NCBI RefSeq assembly: GCF_002027555.1
Contig: NZ_MXAP01000012.1
Span: forward strand, 3,712-67,711
Source of the DNA: Moraxella equi
Lineage (GTDB): Bacteria; Pseudomonadota; Gammaproteobacteria; Pseudomonadales; Moraxellaceae
DNA length: 64,000 bases
Reading direction: 5' to 3'
Shown: piece after piece, positions 9,047 to 18,647 of the stretch
Position numbering within the stretch: position 1 is the first letter of the stretch
Layout: each line of letters begins with the position of its first letter
Program-made: the position numbers and the translations under genes
The notes under the pieces: generated by a model
The model's database searches: none
What the model was told of the DNA's origin: nothing
The model's input: only the letters and a program-made list of their open reading frames with translations

Positions 9047-9955
9047 TTATAACGTCTGTTCTAAAATCTTCACACACAAATCCGCAAATTCAATCCCTGC
9101 TTCTTTGGCTGCCATTGGCACAAGGCTATGGTCGGTCATACCCGGCACGGTATTGATTTCTAGGACATAAAGCTTGCCGTCATCAGATTTTAAAAAGTCC
9201 ACACGAGACCAGCCACGCCCACCCATGGCAGAAAAAGCACGTTTGGCAATCTCGCCCATTTCACGCTCTTGTTCGGCAGTTAAGTCAGACGGGCATTGAT
9301 ACACCGTGTCATCACGCAGGTATTTGGCTTCATAGTCATAAAACTTGCCCTTAGGGATAATGCGAATACTCGGCAAGACATCATCGCCAAGTAACGAACA
9401 GGCGTACTCGCCTCCTGTAATCGCTTTTTCTGCCAAAATCTCGCCATGATACTGTTTTAGCTTAGGATACGCCTTTGCCAAACCGCCTGTCTCTTCTATC
9501 ATCATCACACCCACACTAGAACCCTCACTGGCGGGTTTGACAAATAACGGTAAGCCAAAGTCTGCCTCCACCGCATCAAAATCGCTGTCATCGTGCAACA
9601 CCACATAAGGCACATTCGGCAAGCCTAGCGACTGCCACACCAAACGGCAACGAAACTTATCCATGGCAATGGCGGATGCTAGCACGCCACAACCTGTATA
9701 AGGAATCTTAAAGCCGTCAAGCACGCCTTGCAAACTACCATCTTCGCCAAAAGTGCCATGCAAGACATTAAACACACGGTCATACTCACGCAAGTTTGAA
9801 ATTTCGGTCTCTTGTGGGTCAAAATGATGAGCGTCCACACCTTTTAAAAGCAGGGCATTTAGCACCGCCCTGCCACTATTTAAAGACACTTCACGCTCGG
9901 CACTAAACCCACCGCAAACCACAGCGACTTTGCCAAATTTTGTTACATCGTTCAT
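9047..9955 (-). CDS. ddlB: D-alanine--D-alanine ligase
   Basis: ATP-grasp enzyme joining two D-alanines for the peptidoglycan stem peptide. The 302-residue length fits the Ddl family. Motifs: VVCGGFSAEREVSLNSG (N-terminal substrate site), LHGTFGEDGSLQG, PLFVKPASEGSSVGV (ATP-grasp), GRGWSRVDFL and VLEINTVPGMTDHSLVPMAA (metal/phosphate site). It sits between ftsQ and murC as usual, but a toxin-antitoxin pair now separates it from murC. The 46-base gap upstream holds the 13-base palindrome GTGCAAATTGCAC (9974-9986). Confidence 0.97.
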   Translation of the reverse strand: MNDVTKFGKVAVVCGGFSAEREVSLNSGRAVLNALLLKGVDAHHFDPQETEISNLREYDRVFNVLHGTFGEDGSLQGVLDGFKIPYTGCGVLASAIAMDKFRCRLVWQSLGLPNVPYVVLHDDSDFDAVEADFGLPLFVKPASEGSSVGVMMIEETGGLAKAYPKLKQYHGEILAEKAITGGEYACSLLGDDVLPSIRIIPKGKFYDYEAKYLRDDTVYQCPSDLTAEQEREMGEIAKRAFSAMGGRGWSRVDFLKSDDGKLYVLEINTVPGMTDHSLVPMAAKEAGIEFADLCVKILEQTL

Positions 9956-10001
9956 ATTTTATTCTCTATATAAGTGCAAATTGCACAAGGTTAATTGTTG
10001 G

Positions 10002-10421
10002 TTAATTATCAAACCAATTTTCAATCATCAAACCGTCAATATATTTAAAATCATCCACATTGCGAGTTACCAAAATGGCATGATTGGCTAAGGCAATGGA
10101 CGCAATTTGACTGTCGGCAAAAGATAAAGTTTTGCCTTTTGCTCGGCATTCGGCACGGATTTTGGCGTGAATGTCGGCACATTTTGGTGTATATTCATAC
10201 ATCGGCATCAGTGCAACTTGTTTTTTAATAAAAAACTCAACATCTTTTTTGCGTTTGCCGTCTGGTATACAATACAAGCCATATAGCAATTCATGCCAAA
10301 CGGTAATCGCCAAAATCATCTCATCTAAATGCGTGCGGTATTTTTGCACCACATTTTCACAGCGATTAACTTTGGTAATTTCAGACAAAATATTATTATC
10401 AGGCAAAATCAATCGTTTCAT
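10002..10421 (-). CDS. PIN-domain ribonuclease toxin (VapC-like)
   Basis: The 139-residue protein has PIN-fold acidic residues in order: LPDNNILSEI at 7-16 (the family norm is DTN), a mid Glu (WHELLYG), and LSFADSQIASIALANHAILVTRNVDDF at 100-126. VapC toxins cleave RNA and are neutralised by a partner encoded just upstream. Its ATG overlaps the preceding stop as ATGA, so translation is coupled to the antitoxin-like gene. The pair sits between murC and ddlB, in the middle of an otherwise conserved cell-wall cluster, on the same strand. Family confident; target RNA unknown. Confidence 0.85.
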   Translation of the reverse strand: MKRLILPDNNILSEITKVNRCENVVQKYRTHLDEMILAITVWHELLYGLYCIPDGKRKKDVEFFIKKQVALMPMYEYTPKCADIHAKIRAECRAKGKTLSFADSQIASIALANHAILVTRNVDDFKYIDGLMIENWFDN

Positions 10422-10717
10422 TCAAAACTCACTTCTCGCCCAACATCGTTTTTATCTCTCAAACTTGCCAAAAATTTATCATAATCATCATCGCTCATTT
10501 CATCATTGTCAAATTCGACAATCATTTTTTGATGAAATTTTTCATATTCCAAAAAACTCTTTTGTAAATCGGACAATTCGGTTTTTTGAGTGGCGGTTTG
10601 CTCTTTTTTGTGTTGAAAAGTCGCTATCCAATCAATCATTTCTTGCTGCATGGATATTGGTAATGATTGAATATAATTGACCGCTTGATTGATACTAGTA
10701 ATAGGCTGTGTTTGCAT
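10418..10717 (-). CDS. Putative antitoxin partner of the PIN toxin
   Basis: A 99-residue protein from the ATG at 10717, preceded by AGGGGGTG; an upstream GTG at 10723 lies inside that ribosome site and is less likely. The N-terminal half is helical (INQAVNYIQSLPISMQQEMIDWIATF), like the DNA-binding part of small antitoxins. The C-terminal half is acidic (DNDEMSDDDYDKF), as expected for a segment that wraps a toxin. I do not recognise the family; the role is inferred from the ATGA overlap with the PIN gene. It begins 10 bases after the murC stop. Confidence 0.65.
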   Translation of the reverse strand: MQTQPITSINQAVNYIQSLPISMQQEMIDWIATFQHKKEQTATQKTELSDLQKSFLEYEKFHQKMIVEFDNDEMSDDDYDKFLASLRDKNDVGREVSFE

Positions 10718-10726
10718 ATTCACCCC

Positions 10727-12178
10727 CTATAAATACAAATTATTATCCCGAAGCTCCAAACAAATCTGCCCCACATTGCCCGCCCCTTGCGTGATAAGCA
10801 GGTCATTGGCGTGTAGGGTAACTTTTAGCACTTGGGCGATTTGTTCTTTGTCATTGACACTTAGCACAATCGGCTCAACCTGCCCACGCTCACGCAGTGA
10901 ACGAGCCAAATCGTTGCTACTCGCCCCCTTAATCGGCTCTTCGCCAGCACTGTACACATCCAGCAAAACAAGCTTATCCACCTGCGATAAGACATTGACA
11001 AACTCACTAAAACAGTCCCGTGTACGGCTGTAACGGTGTGGCTGAAACATCATCACCAAACGGCGGTCGGGGTAGCTTTGGCGGGCAGCACGAATGGTCG
11101 CTTGCACTTCGGCAGGGTGATGACCGTAATCATCAACGAGCAGGATATTACCCCCGTCATGATTTACGTCTGCTTGCTGTTCAAAGCGTCTGCCCACGCC
11201 TGCAAATTTACCCACCGCACGCACAATCGCCTCATCGTCCACGCCTTCATCGGTCGCCAGCGTAATCGCCCCCAAGGCATTTAGCACGTTATGCTCACCG
11301 GGGATATTTAAGGTCAAGCGAAGCGGTTCACGGTCTTTACGCAATACGGTAAAATGCGTGCGAGTGCCGTCCACCACCACGTCCACCGCTTGCACGTCAT
11401 TATGCTCTTTAAAGCCAAAAGTCAGCACAGGGCGAGCAATGTCATCAATCATGCCATATAGCTCATCATCATCGCCACACACCACCGCCAACCCATAAAA
11501 CGGCATATTGTGCAAAAACTGAATGTAGGCTTGTTTTAGCTTATCAAAACTACCGCCATAAGTGTCCATGTGGTCTTCGTCAATGTTGGTAACAATGCTC
11601 GCCATCGGACGCAAACTCAAAAAAGACGCATCGGACTCGTCCGCTTCCGCCACAAGGTATCGGCTACTACCCAAGGACGCATTTTTGCCAGAGGCGTTCA
11701 ATTTACCGCCAATCACATAAGTTGGGTCAAGTCCCGCTTCGGTGAGCATCATCGTAAGTAGGCTTGTGGTTGTGGTCTTGCCATGAGCCCCTGCCACCGC
11801 AATGCTGTGGCGGTATCGCATAAGCTCGCCTAGCATATCGGCACGGCGAACCACAGGCAGTCGGGCTTGCAAGGCGGTCTGAATCTCAGGGTTGGTTTTG
11901 TCAATGGCGGACGATACCACAATCACGTCGGCGTTTTTGATATTGGACGAATTATGCCCGATAAACACCGTAATGCCCAGGCTCTCTAGTCGCTTAGTAA
12001 CCACGCTTTCTTTGATGTCTGAGCCTGTTACCGTATAGCCTTGATTGGCAAGCACTTCGGCAATTCCGCACATACCTGCCCCACCAATACCGACAAAATG
12101 CACGGTGTTAATCCGTCTCATCTCTGGGATTTCAATGAGTTGTTTGGGCAGGGTTTTGACGTTGGTTGAATTTGGCAT
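10727..12178 (-). CDS. murC: UDP-N-acetylmuramate--L-alanine ligase
   Basis: Adds the first amino acid of the peptidoglycan stem peptide, using ATP. The 483-residue protein has the N-terminal UDP-binding motif [18 protein letters not shown], the ATP loop [13 protein letters not shown], the metal/substrate region [10 protein letters not shown] and [13 protein letters not shown], and the C-terminal signature [14 protein letters not shown], matching the Mur ligase fold. It lies between murG and ddlB, as in the usual dcw order, but an acetyltransferase gene separates it from murG. Confidence 0.97.
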   Translation of the reverse strand: MPNSTNVKTLPKQLIEIPEMRRINTVHFVGIGGAGMCGIAEVLANQGYTVTGSDIKESVVTKRLESLGITVFIGHNSSNIKNADVIVVSSAIDKTNPEIQTALQARLPVVRRADMLGELMRYRHSIAVAGAHGKTTTTSLLTMMLTEAGLDPTYVIGGKLNASGKNASLGSSRYLVAEADESDASFLSLRPMASIVTNIDEDHMDTYGGSFDKLKQAYIQFLHNMPFYGLAVVCGDDDELYGMIDDIARPVLTFGFKEHNDVQAVDVVVDGTRTHFTVLRKDREPLRLTLNIPGEHNVLNALGAITLATDEGVDDEAIVRAVGKFAGVGRRFEQQADVNHDGGNILLVDDYGHHPAEVQATIRAARQSYPDRRLVMMFQPHRYSRTRDCFSEFVNVLSQVDKLVLLDVYSAGEEPIKGASSNDLARSLRERGQVEPIVLSVNDKEQIAQVLKVTLHANDLLITQGAGNVGQICLELRDNNLYL

Positions 12179-12348
12179 AACTTTTTCTCTTTTTAGGTGT
12201 TAAATGGGCTGGTAAATAATTACCATGATTTTTTATTTGGATAACCTTTAATTTAAAATATCCAATTCATTTAAAATTTAACTATTAATATATAAATAAA
12301 ATTTCATTTAGCAAATCAAGACAAATATTTTACCCTATCATTTTCAAA

Positions 12349-12873
12349 TCAAAACCGATACATATAAACCGCATGGTTAATAATATCGCCATTGACATTT
12401 TCATTATTGGCAATGATACCACAAAACTCAAATCCCAATCGCTCGGCGACTTGTCGGCTTGGGGCATTATGCTCGCCTGCCTTAATGTCCACCACATCCA
12501 TGCCATAGGTATGTTTGGCAATGTCCATAATCGCACGCACAGCAAGGGTCATGATACCACGCCCTTGATATTCTTGGTGTAGCCAATAGCCAATCTCCGC
12601 CTTTTTTAGATGATGATAAATGTTATTTAAACTCACCGCTCCAATGATTTTATCATCATAAATAATATGGGTATGAATAGCTTTGTCATCGGCATATTGG
12701 TGTAAGGCAAATTTGACAAATTCACGATAGCTATTTTCACTAAAATCATTCGCCCACGGTAGCCATTTGCCCAAATAATCTTTTTGGGTATTAACAATGT
12801 CAATCATTTGACTGGCAAATGATGAATGCACTAAGGTTAAACTTAATGTGTCGTTGATTTTATAATAAAACAT
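12349..12873 (-). CDS. GNAT acetyltransferase, RimJ/RimL type
   Basis: The 174-residue protein shows the GNAT order: substrate-loop helices (IDIVNTQKDYLGKWLPWANDF), the strand pair KAEIGYWLHQEYQGRGIMT containing the acetyl-CoA loop (QxxGxG/A-like QGRG) at about 103-112, and the C-terminal APSRQVAERLGFEFCG typical of RimJ/RimL relatives, which acetylate ribosomal-protein N-termini or small amines. Substrate unknown. It is an insert in the dcw cluster between murG and murC, with about 170 bases on each side and no evident terminator. Confidence 0.85.
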   Translation of the reverse strand: MFYYKINDTLSLTLVHSSFASQMIDIVNTQKDYLGKWLPWANDFSENSYREFVKFALHQYADDKAIHTHIIYDDKIIGAVSLNNIYHHLKKAEIGYWLHQEYQGRGIMTLAVRAIMDIAKHTYGMDVVDIKAGEHNAPSRQVAERLGFEFCGIIANNENVNGDIINHAVYMYRF

Positions 12874-13041
12874 TTTTAATTTATCGGAAAAAAGATATTG
12901 TAAATTAATGATATTTTTTGTTAATTTGTAGGGGCAAATTACATTTACCCTGTGATAAAGTGTTGATTTTTGGGCGTTGTGTTCGTCCCTGCACGTCCAA
13001 ATTTTAAAATATATCTTTATTAAACAATGCCAAACAACAAA

Positions 13042-14124
13042 CTAACCCTTAACCACACGCTCCACAATATCCGCCACTTGCGTGGTCGTGTCTGTTTTGG
13101 CAAAAGCTCGGGCATTATTTGCCATATCTAGACATTGCTGACGGTCAAGATTACCCAAAATCTGTGCAAGTTTTTCGCCCGATAATTCACTTTGGGGGAG
13201 TAAAATCCCCGCCCCATGCTCGGTTAGGTTCTTGGCATTGGCGGTTTGGTGGTCGTCCACGGCGTGCGGTAGCGGAATAAAAATCGGAGCAACGCCCACA
13301 CTGGCAATCTCGGTTACCGTCAAAGCCCCTGCCCGACAAATAATCACGTCCGCCCAACTGTACGCCTGTGCCATGTCATCAATAAACGGTATGACTTCAA
13401 ACACATGACGGCTTGTATCAATCCCTGCTTGTGAGTAAGCAACCAACATGGCGTTATGGTTGTCCTTGCCGCATTGGTGTCGCACGGTTAGGGGCTTGTC
13501 GGACAACTTTAACAGCTCTACCACCGCTTCATTGATGGCTTTTGCCCCAAGCGAACCGCCCACCACCAGCACCTTTAGGGGCGATGTATCCGCCACGTCA
13601 TAACGCTCGCTTGGCGATGTGGCGTTGATAATCGCAGTGCGTACAGGGTTACCCACCGTAACAAGTCTGTCGCCCATGCCACTAAATGCCCCGTCAAAGG
13701 CTTGTAGTACTTTTGCCGAATGGGGGGCTAGGGTCTTGTTGCTCATGCCTGCAATGGCGTTTTGCTCGTGAATGATGAGTGGTTTGCCTGATAATTTGCT
13801 TGCCAATCCCCCCGGTACGGTAACATACCCACCAAAGCCGATAACCACATCTATGTTGTTGTTTTTGATGATATTTTTGCTTGCCATAACCGCTTTAAAC
13901 AGCATAAAGGGGAGCTTAATCATGCGTGCCAACCCCTTACCCCGAAGCCCTTGCATATCAATATGGTGCATGGTGTAGCCATGTTTGGCGACAAGCTCAT
14001 TTTCCATACCGTTTGGCGTGCCAAGCCAATGCACTACCGCCCCACGAGTTGTCAGCTCGTCCGCCACCGCCAACGCAGGAAAAACGTGTCCGCCTGTACC
14101 TGCCGCCATAATCAATACATTCAT
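13042..14124 (-). CDS. murG: Undecaprenyl-PP-MurNAc-pentapeptide GlcNAc transferase
   Basis: Membrane-associated GT-B enzyme that converts lipid I to lipid II. The 360 residues carry the N-terminal glycine-rich loop MAAGTGGHVFPALAVADEL, the second loop VVGGSLGAKAINEAV, and the UDP-GlcNAc site CRAGALTVTEIASVGVAPIFIPLPHAVDDHQTANA (quoted only in family terms; key residues are the GAL/TxxE and HQ positions). First of the dcw genes in transcription order in this window. A bulged inverted repeat of CCCCC and GGGGG around ATTTTG/CAAAAT at 14150-14175 lies just upstream. Confidence 0.97.
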   Translation of the reverse strand: MNVLIMAAGTGGHVFPALAVADELTTRGAVVHWLGTPNGMENELVAKHGYTMHHIDMQGLRGKGLARMIKLPFMLFKAVMASKNIIKNNNIDVVIGFGGYVTVPGGLASKLSGKPLIIHEQNAIAGMSNKTLAPHSAKVLQAFDGAFSGMGDRLVTVGNPVRTAIINATSPSERYDVADTSPLKVLVVGGSLGAKAINEAVVELLKLSDKPLTVRHQCGKDNHNAMLVAYSQAGIDTSRHVFEVIPFIDDMAQAYSWADVIICRAGALTVTEIASVGVAPIFIPLPHAVDDHQTANAKNLTEHGAGILLPQSELSGEKLAQILGNLDRQQCLDMANNARAFAKTDTTTQVADIVERVVKG

Positions 14125-14238
14125 CGTTATTCTCTAATTTAAAATTTAACCCCCTATTTTGTAACAAAATGGGGGAAATTACAAGGGGAAAATGAGTGGG
14201 TGGGGATATATTTTAACCAAAATTACAAAAAGACAAAT

Positions 14239-14447
14239 TAGGGCGTGCCCGCCTTTTGTATTTGCAATGAAAAATGAGAAAAATCGCCAGTTTTTCAAGG
14301 AAAAAACGTAGGTTGATAGTCATTCTATCAGACAAGTTTTTGACGATGAAAAACAAGATTTAGCCATTTTTCATGCAAAAACGATTGGTTTTATTTCTAA
14401 AATAGTTCTATATCATAAATAGTGTTATAAAGGGTAGGCACGCCCTA
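14239..14447. repeat. MITE-like repeat, copy B (complete)
   Basis: This 209-bp copy has perfect 11-bp terminal inverted repeats: TAGGGCGTGCC at the left and GGCACGCCCTA at the right. Inside are TATTTGCAATGAAAAATGAG, a small hairpin (TGATAGTCATTCTATCA) and CATTTTTCATGCAAAAACG, shared with copy C. Its right TA overlaps the stop codon of the glycosyltransferase gene (TAG at 14445-14447). Orientation is opposite to copies A, D, E and F. Confidence 0.85.
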
Positions 14448-15254
14448 GCTTAATATAACAGGGAACCTGCCCTTTTGCTCCGCCAAAATGCGTTGTAATT
14501 TTTGGATTCTGTCAATGGCGTTTTGGGTGGATTGATTGGCTTTTTTGAGGTCGGTATCTAAGACTTGGCGGGTATTTTTACCAAACAACATGGCATTAAA
14601 AAGATGATTGGCGTGCATATTGTCATGGCAATGATAATACACAAACACGTCAAAATCAGGGTTATCAAACAGCGTAGCAACCCTTGCTGTATCAATCGTG
14701 GCAAGCCCTAACGCTCCGTCTTCTCCACCAAATTTTTTAAAAATTTCATCATCGTCAAACCGGCCCAACGCCAAAAAATACGGACGATAAAACACCATAT
14801 TACTCCCTGCGGTCATCTCAAAGGTTCGCCATGCCATATCAAAATTAGGGTGGCTTGCAAATCTGTTTGGCAAATCAACAGGCTTCATCGGCAAACGAAC
14901 AAGCCCCACGTCAAACCGCTCAAAAATCATCGCACACGCCGATAGCACCTGCCTGCCATAGCTATCATCAGCGTCCAAGAAAGCAACAAAATCCGACTTG
15001 GCAAGCATTGCCCCGATATTGCGAGCCGTTGCCACGCCCTTATTTTGGGTAAGTTTCTCAGCATGGATTTTGTCAGGATAAGCGTTTTGTAATGACAGTA
15101 TTGTTTGCCATGTGTCATCGGTTGAGTCGTCATCAATAAGATAAATCTTGCCCAAATGCTCTTGTACCAACACACTCTCTACCGCACAGGATAAGGTATG
15201 GGCGGTATTATAACAAGGAATGACAACGTCTATGGCGTGGGGTTGGATTGACAT
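14445..15254 (-). CDS. Family 2 glycosyltransferase
   Basis: GT-A fold glycosyltransferase with the nucleotide-sugar strand IDVVIPCYNTAHTLSCAVESVL, then YLIDDDSTDDTWQTI, GVATARNIGAMLAKSDFVAFLDADDSYG with the metal-binding DADD, and an acceptor-side region. I set the start at the ATG at 15254: AGGAC lies about 7 bases upstream, whereas the longer GTG start at 15344 falls inside the preceding gene's terminator. That gives 269 residues. The acceptor is unknown; surface polysaccharide or lipooligosaccharide is plausible. The stop codon is supplied by repeat copy B, so the C-terminus may have been altered when the repeat inserted. Confidence 0.85.
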   Translation of the reverse strand: MSIQPHAIDVVIPCYNTAHTLSCAVESVLVQEHLGKIYLIDDDSTDDTWQTILSLQNAYPDKIHAEKLTQNKGVATARNIGAMLAKSDFVAFLDADDSYGRQVLSACAMIFERFDVGLVRLPMKPVDLPNRFASHPNFDMAWRTFEMTAGSNMVFYRPYFLALGRFDDDEIFKKFGGEDGALGLATIDTARVATLFDNPDFDVFVYYHCHDNMHANHLFNAMLFGKNTRQVLDTDLKKANQSTQNAIDRIQKLQRILAEQKGRFPVILS

Positions 15255-15322
15255 AAATAGTCCTGTGATTTTTGTAGTTTTGGGGTATTTTAGCATAGAA
15301 TTTTTTGTAATTTTTACAATAA

Positions 15323-15350
15323 AAAAGAGCGGAAAAATATCCACTCTTTT
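15323..15350 (-). terminator. Rho-independent terminator of the PhoX-like gene
   Basis: AAAAGAGCGGA pairs with TCCACTCTTTT with one G-U type mismatch. It lies 18 bases after the PhoX-like stop and before the glycosyltransferase start, separating the two transcripts. Confidence 0.65.
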
Positions 15351-15367
15351 ATTTTAACCAACTACGT

Positions 15368-17500
15368 TTATCCGTCCAACGACTCCGCCAAAATCACGCC
15401 ACCGTCTTTTTTGGTAATCACCACCGTGCCAGAGCGTGGGGTTTTGCCCCCTGCCACCGCCCCAAATGTACCCTCAGGGTGCTGAATATTGATAAACAAC
15501 GCCTTACAATCAGGGGTCATGGTAATGCCTGTTACTTCACACCCTTTTGGTCCGGCAAAAAAGCGTTTTAGCGTGTCGGGCGTGGCTTTTGCCCCCATGT
15601 GGGTGGTTTTGCCTGTGCTTGTGGTCAGGCTCGCCCCGTCTCCGATGTGGTTTGGCAGGCTTGCCAGTAGCATACAGTTGGTCGTTTTGGTGTACGCCCC
15701 GTCATCGGTCTGAATCCACAGCACGCCACGGGGGTCAAAAAACAGCCCATCAGGGGACGATAAGTCATTCTCGGCGGTCAAGCCCGATAGGTTTTGCTCG
15801 TGCTTGTCATGGGGAGATGCAAACAGATAAATATCCCAAACAAACGTACCACCCACGCCCCCTGCCGTCTCGGCAAAGCGAATGATATGCCCGTGCTGAT
15901 TGCCCTTGCCGTCATAACTTCTAGGGTTGGCTCCGTTCACGTCTTCTTCTTTACGCTTAGAATTGTTGGTCAAAGTTATATAAATCTCACGAGTCAAAGG
16001 GCTTACCGACACCCATTCAGGTCTGTCCATTTTGGTCGCTCCCACCTTATCGCCTGCCATACGGGCAAACACGGCAATCTCGGCATCGCTCTCAAAGTCG
16101 GCAAGCATGGGATTTTTCTTAGACAGCTCACGCCACTGCCCCGTGCCGTCATCGTGGAACACCGCCACATACAGCGTGCCTTTATCCAAATATTTATCGC
16201 CCACCGCAAGCCCACCGCCCACATCGGCATTTGTCCATTTGGCATCGGAGACAAATTTATAAATGTACTCGCCCCGAGCGTCATCGCCCATATAAAACAC
16301 AAGCGGTTCGCCTTCGTTTGGTGGGGCAAAGGCACAGTTTTCATGAGCAAACCGCCCCAAACTTGTGCGTTTGACCGCTTTTGCTTTTGGATTAAAAGGG
16401 TCAATCTCGGTAATGTAGCCAAAGGTGTTAAAGGTATGGCGATAATCATCCGTGGCGGTTTTGCCTGCCTTGGCGGTGATGTCCCAATGGTCAAACTCGC
16501 CTGCCTGTCCGTCCTTTGGCGTGTGCCAACTGTACGCAGGGTCGCCCATCGTGTCTTCTTTTAAGCCATATCGGGCAAGGCGTTTGTCGTTTTTGTCGCC
16601 GATGATGTCCTTATCCGCCCCACGAGCGAACACATTCAAAAAATTCTCTTCGGTCGTCAAATACGTCCCCCAAGGCGAAAGCCCTGCTCCGCATTGGTTG
16701 TTGATGCCCACGCTCGATAAGCCTTGTGGGTCAAGGCGTGTTTTGACAAATTCACTGCCCTTTGCCACGCCTGACAATTGGGCTGGCGTGCCACTGGTGT
16801 AGCGTTTGTTAAAGGGCGAATCCTTGATGAGCTCATAACCTGTGGGCGTGCGTTTGACTTCCACCACCGACACACCATGAGCGTGGATTTCACGGCGAAC
16901 GTCATTGGCAAGTCGTCTTTTTTGAAAAATCTTGGGAGCGGTGTCGTCTTGGTCGGAGTAGTTTTCAATGGGATTTAGGTTTGAGTTGGTGTATTCGTGG
17001 TTCATGGCAAGCAGTCCCCGTTCGGACACATCGGGGGCGTAACTGCTGTTTTTTAAGCCAAAAAACCACATTCCGTCATGGTTGTCGCCCATGCGGTATT
17101 TAAAAGATTCGCCCACCACCATACGGTCGTCCGTCCACTCACCAAGTCCGCTGACAATGGGCGTTCCCATGGGTAAAATCAGCTCGGCACGGTAACCGTC
17201 CGCCACAATCATGTCGCCCCCTGTGTAATGGGGAACCGCGGTAAATTTTAGGGCGGTTGGGCGTTTTGGGAATTTGCCTGCCCCATTGGTTGCTATTGTT
17301 GCCGTGCCTACTCCTGCTCCTGTGGCACAGCCCATAAGGGGCAATGAGCCAAAGAAACTTGCAGTCATGAGCCCTGCCCCACCCTTTAAAATGGAGCGTC
17401 TTTTGATGAGCATATTGGCAAATTCGGGGTTGTCGGTCGGGTTTGAGTCTTCGATGATTTCGTCATCGTGGTCTAGGTCGGTGTTGCTGTGCAATGGCAT
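15368..17500 (-). CDS. PhoX-family (DUF839) phosphatase-like protein, Tat-exported
   Basis: The 710-residue protein begins with an acidic leader, then a Tat signal (KRRSILKGGAGLMTASFFGSLPLMG), so it is exported folded. A Cys follows (MGCATG). The body matches the PhoX/DUF839 layout: GLLAMNHEYTNSN, GINNQCGAGLSPWGTYLTTEENF, LGRFAHENCAF, YMGDDARGEYIYKFVS and SSPDGLFFDPRGVLWIQTDDG. Characterised PhoX enzymes are calcium/iron-dependent alkaline phosphatases that release phosphate from organic esters in the periplasm. I moved the start from an upstream TTG at 17512 to the ATG at 17500, because GGAG lies 6 bases before it and overlaps the TTG codons. Single-gene transcript. Confidence 0.88.
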   Translation of the reverse strand: MPLHSNTDLDHDDEIIEDSNPTDNPEFANMLIKRRSILKGGAGLMTASFFGSLPLMGCATGAGVGTATIATNGAGKFPKRPTALKFTAVPHYTGGDMIVADGYRAELILPMGTPIVSGLGEWTDDRMVVGESFKYRMGDNHDGMWFFGLKNSSYAPDVSERGLLAMNHEYTNSNLNPIENYSDQDDTAPKIFQKRRLANDVRREIHAHGVSVVEVKRTPTGYELIKDSPFNKRYTSGTPAQLSGVAKGSEFVKTRLDPQGLSSVGINNQCGAGLSPWGTYLTTEENFLNVFARGADKDIIGDKNDKRLARYGLKEDTMGDPAYSWHTPKDGQAGEFDHWDITAKAGKTATDDYRHTFNTFGYITEIDPFNPKAKAVKRTSLGRFAHENCAFAPPNEGEPLVFYMGDDARGEYIYKFVSDAKWTNADVGGGLAVGDKYLDKGTLYVAVFHDDGTGQWRELSKKNPMLADFESDAEIAVFARMAGDKVGATKMDRPEWVSVSPLTREIYITLTNNSKRKEEDVNGANPRSYDGKGNQHGHIIRFAETAGGVGGTFVWDIYLFASPHDKHEQNLSGLTAENDLSSPDGLFFDPRGVLWIQTDDGAYTKTTNCMLLASLPNHIGDGASLTTSTGKTTHMGAKATPDTLKRFFAGPKGCEVTGITMTPDCKALFINIQHPEGTFGAVAGGKTPRSGTVVITKKDGGVILAESLDG

Positions 17501-17603
17501 GGCGTACTCCAAAAGTTATCAAAGTACGCATAGGATACGAGCTTTTTATGACGGTTTTGTGAATGGTTTATGATGATTTGATGAAAATTACCGCAGTTAG
17601 TAA

Positions 17604-17656
17604 GGGCGTGATGAACACGCCCACGTGGCATTTCCTTAGAGTAAATTGCAATTTAC
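17604..17656. repeat. Hairpin GGGCGTG/CACGCCC and 16-bp palindrome upstream of the PhoX-like gene's neighbour
   Basis: A 7-bp GC-rich inverted repeat (17604-17610 with 17616-17622, 5-base loop) carries the same AGGGCGTG...CACGCCC core as the dispersed repeat termini. A perfect palindrome GTAAATTGCAATTTAC follows at 17641-17656. Both lie between gshB (stop at 17685) and the PhoX-like gene start. The hairpin may be a minimal relic of the repeat family; either could act as a terminator or an operator. Confidence 0.4.
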
Positions 17657-17684
17657 CCCACAATCATAATAAATCAACCACAAC

Positions 17685-18635
17685 TTATTTTACCAAATTT
17701 TCAATAAACTCAATAAAATCCACCGCAATGGTTGTGCCACATTGCTCGTCAATCTCACGCACGCACGTTGGCGAGGTTACGTTAATCTCGGTAATTTTTG
17801 CCCCGATAAGGTCAAGCCCCACAAAATACAAGCCATTTTCCACCAAAGTAGGGGCGACTTTTTCGGCAACAGCTCGCTCAGCGTCCGTGAGTGGCATGGC
17901 AACGCCACGTCCGCCCGCCGCCAGATTGCCCCGAGTCTCGCCCCCTTGCGGGATACGAGCCAAACAAAACGACACAACCTTACCACCAACAATCAGCACT
18001 CGCTTATCACCGTCTTTAATCTCGGGCAGGTATTTTTGAGCCATGATAGGCAGAGTTCCTAATTGGGTCAGCATCTCCAAAGTTGAGCCGATATTGGGGC
18101 TATCTGCCGTCAAACAAAAAATCCCCATACCACCCATGCCGTCAAGCGGCTTGACAATCACGTCTTGATGTTCGTCAATAAACGAGCGAATGTGCGACTG
18201 TTTGGCGGTAACAATGGTCGGACTCATCAGCTCGCTAAACTGCGTGGCAAAGAGCTTTTCGTTACACGCACGCACCGAGTTTGGGTCGTTTGCCACCAGC
18301 ACGCCTGCCCGTTTGGCGTATTCTAATAGGTGCAAGGCGTACAAAAAATTCATGTCAAAAGGCGGGTCTTTACGCATCAAAATCACGTCAAATTCTGTGG
18401 CTTTGACGGTTGATTTTTCGCCCAATTTATAAAAATTATCAGGATTTTTAAAGACTTCCACGTCCTGTTTATCCACGCACAGCTCGCCCTTATCAAGCCA
18501 CAAATCATGAATGCCACAATACGCCAAGCCATGCCCACGCTCGGCTATCGCCCACATCATGGCAAGGGAGGTGTCTTTTTTGTAGTTAATGGTGGCAATA
18601 TCGTCCATGACGATAAGAAAGTTGAGTTTTTTCAT
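17685..18635 (-). CDS. gshB: Glutathione synthetase
   Basis: ATP-grasp enzyme that adds glycine to gamma-glutamylcysteine. The 316 residues match the family length. Seen: N-terminal FLIVMDDIATINYKKDTSLAMM, the metal/substrate motif MRKDPPFDMNFLYALHLLE, the ATP-grasp stretch DVIVKPLDGMGGMGIFCL, and the C-terminal FVGLDLIGAKITEINVTSPTCVREID that binds ATP/Mg and glutathione. It lies immediately after a PIN toxin gene (12-base gap), so it may be co-transcribed with that pair and pyrE upstream is separate. Confidence 0.97.
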   Translation of the reverse strand: MKKLNFLIVMDDIATINYKKDTSLAMMWAIAERGHGLAYCGIHDLWLDKGELCVDKQDVEVFKNPDNFYKLGEKSTVKATEFDVILMRKDPPFDMNFLYALHLLEYAKRAGVLVANDPNSVRACNEKLFATQFSELMSPTIVTAKQSHIRSFIDEHQDVIVKPLDGMGGMGIFCLTADSPNIGSTLEMLTQLGTLPIMAQKYLPEIKDGDKRVLIVGGKVVSFCLARIPQGGETRGNLAAGGRGVAMPLTDAERAVAEKVAPTLVENGLYFVGLDLIGAKITEINVTSPTCVREIDEQCGTTIAVDFIEFIENLVK

Positions 18636-18647
18636 CAGATTTTCCAG

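Noticed and set aside
15794-16564. 256-residue frame on the plus strand
   Set aside because: Antisense shadow of the PhoX-like gene, which has clear family motifs and a Tat signal.
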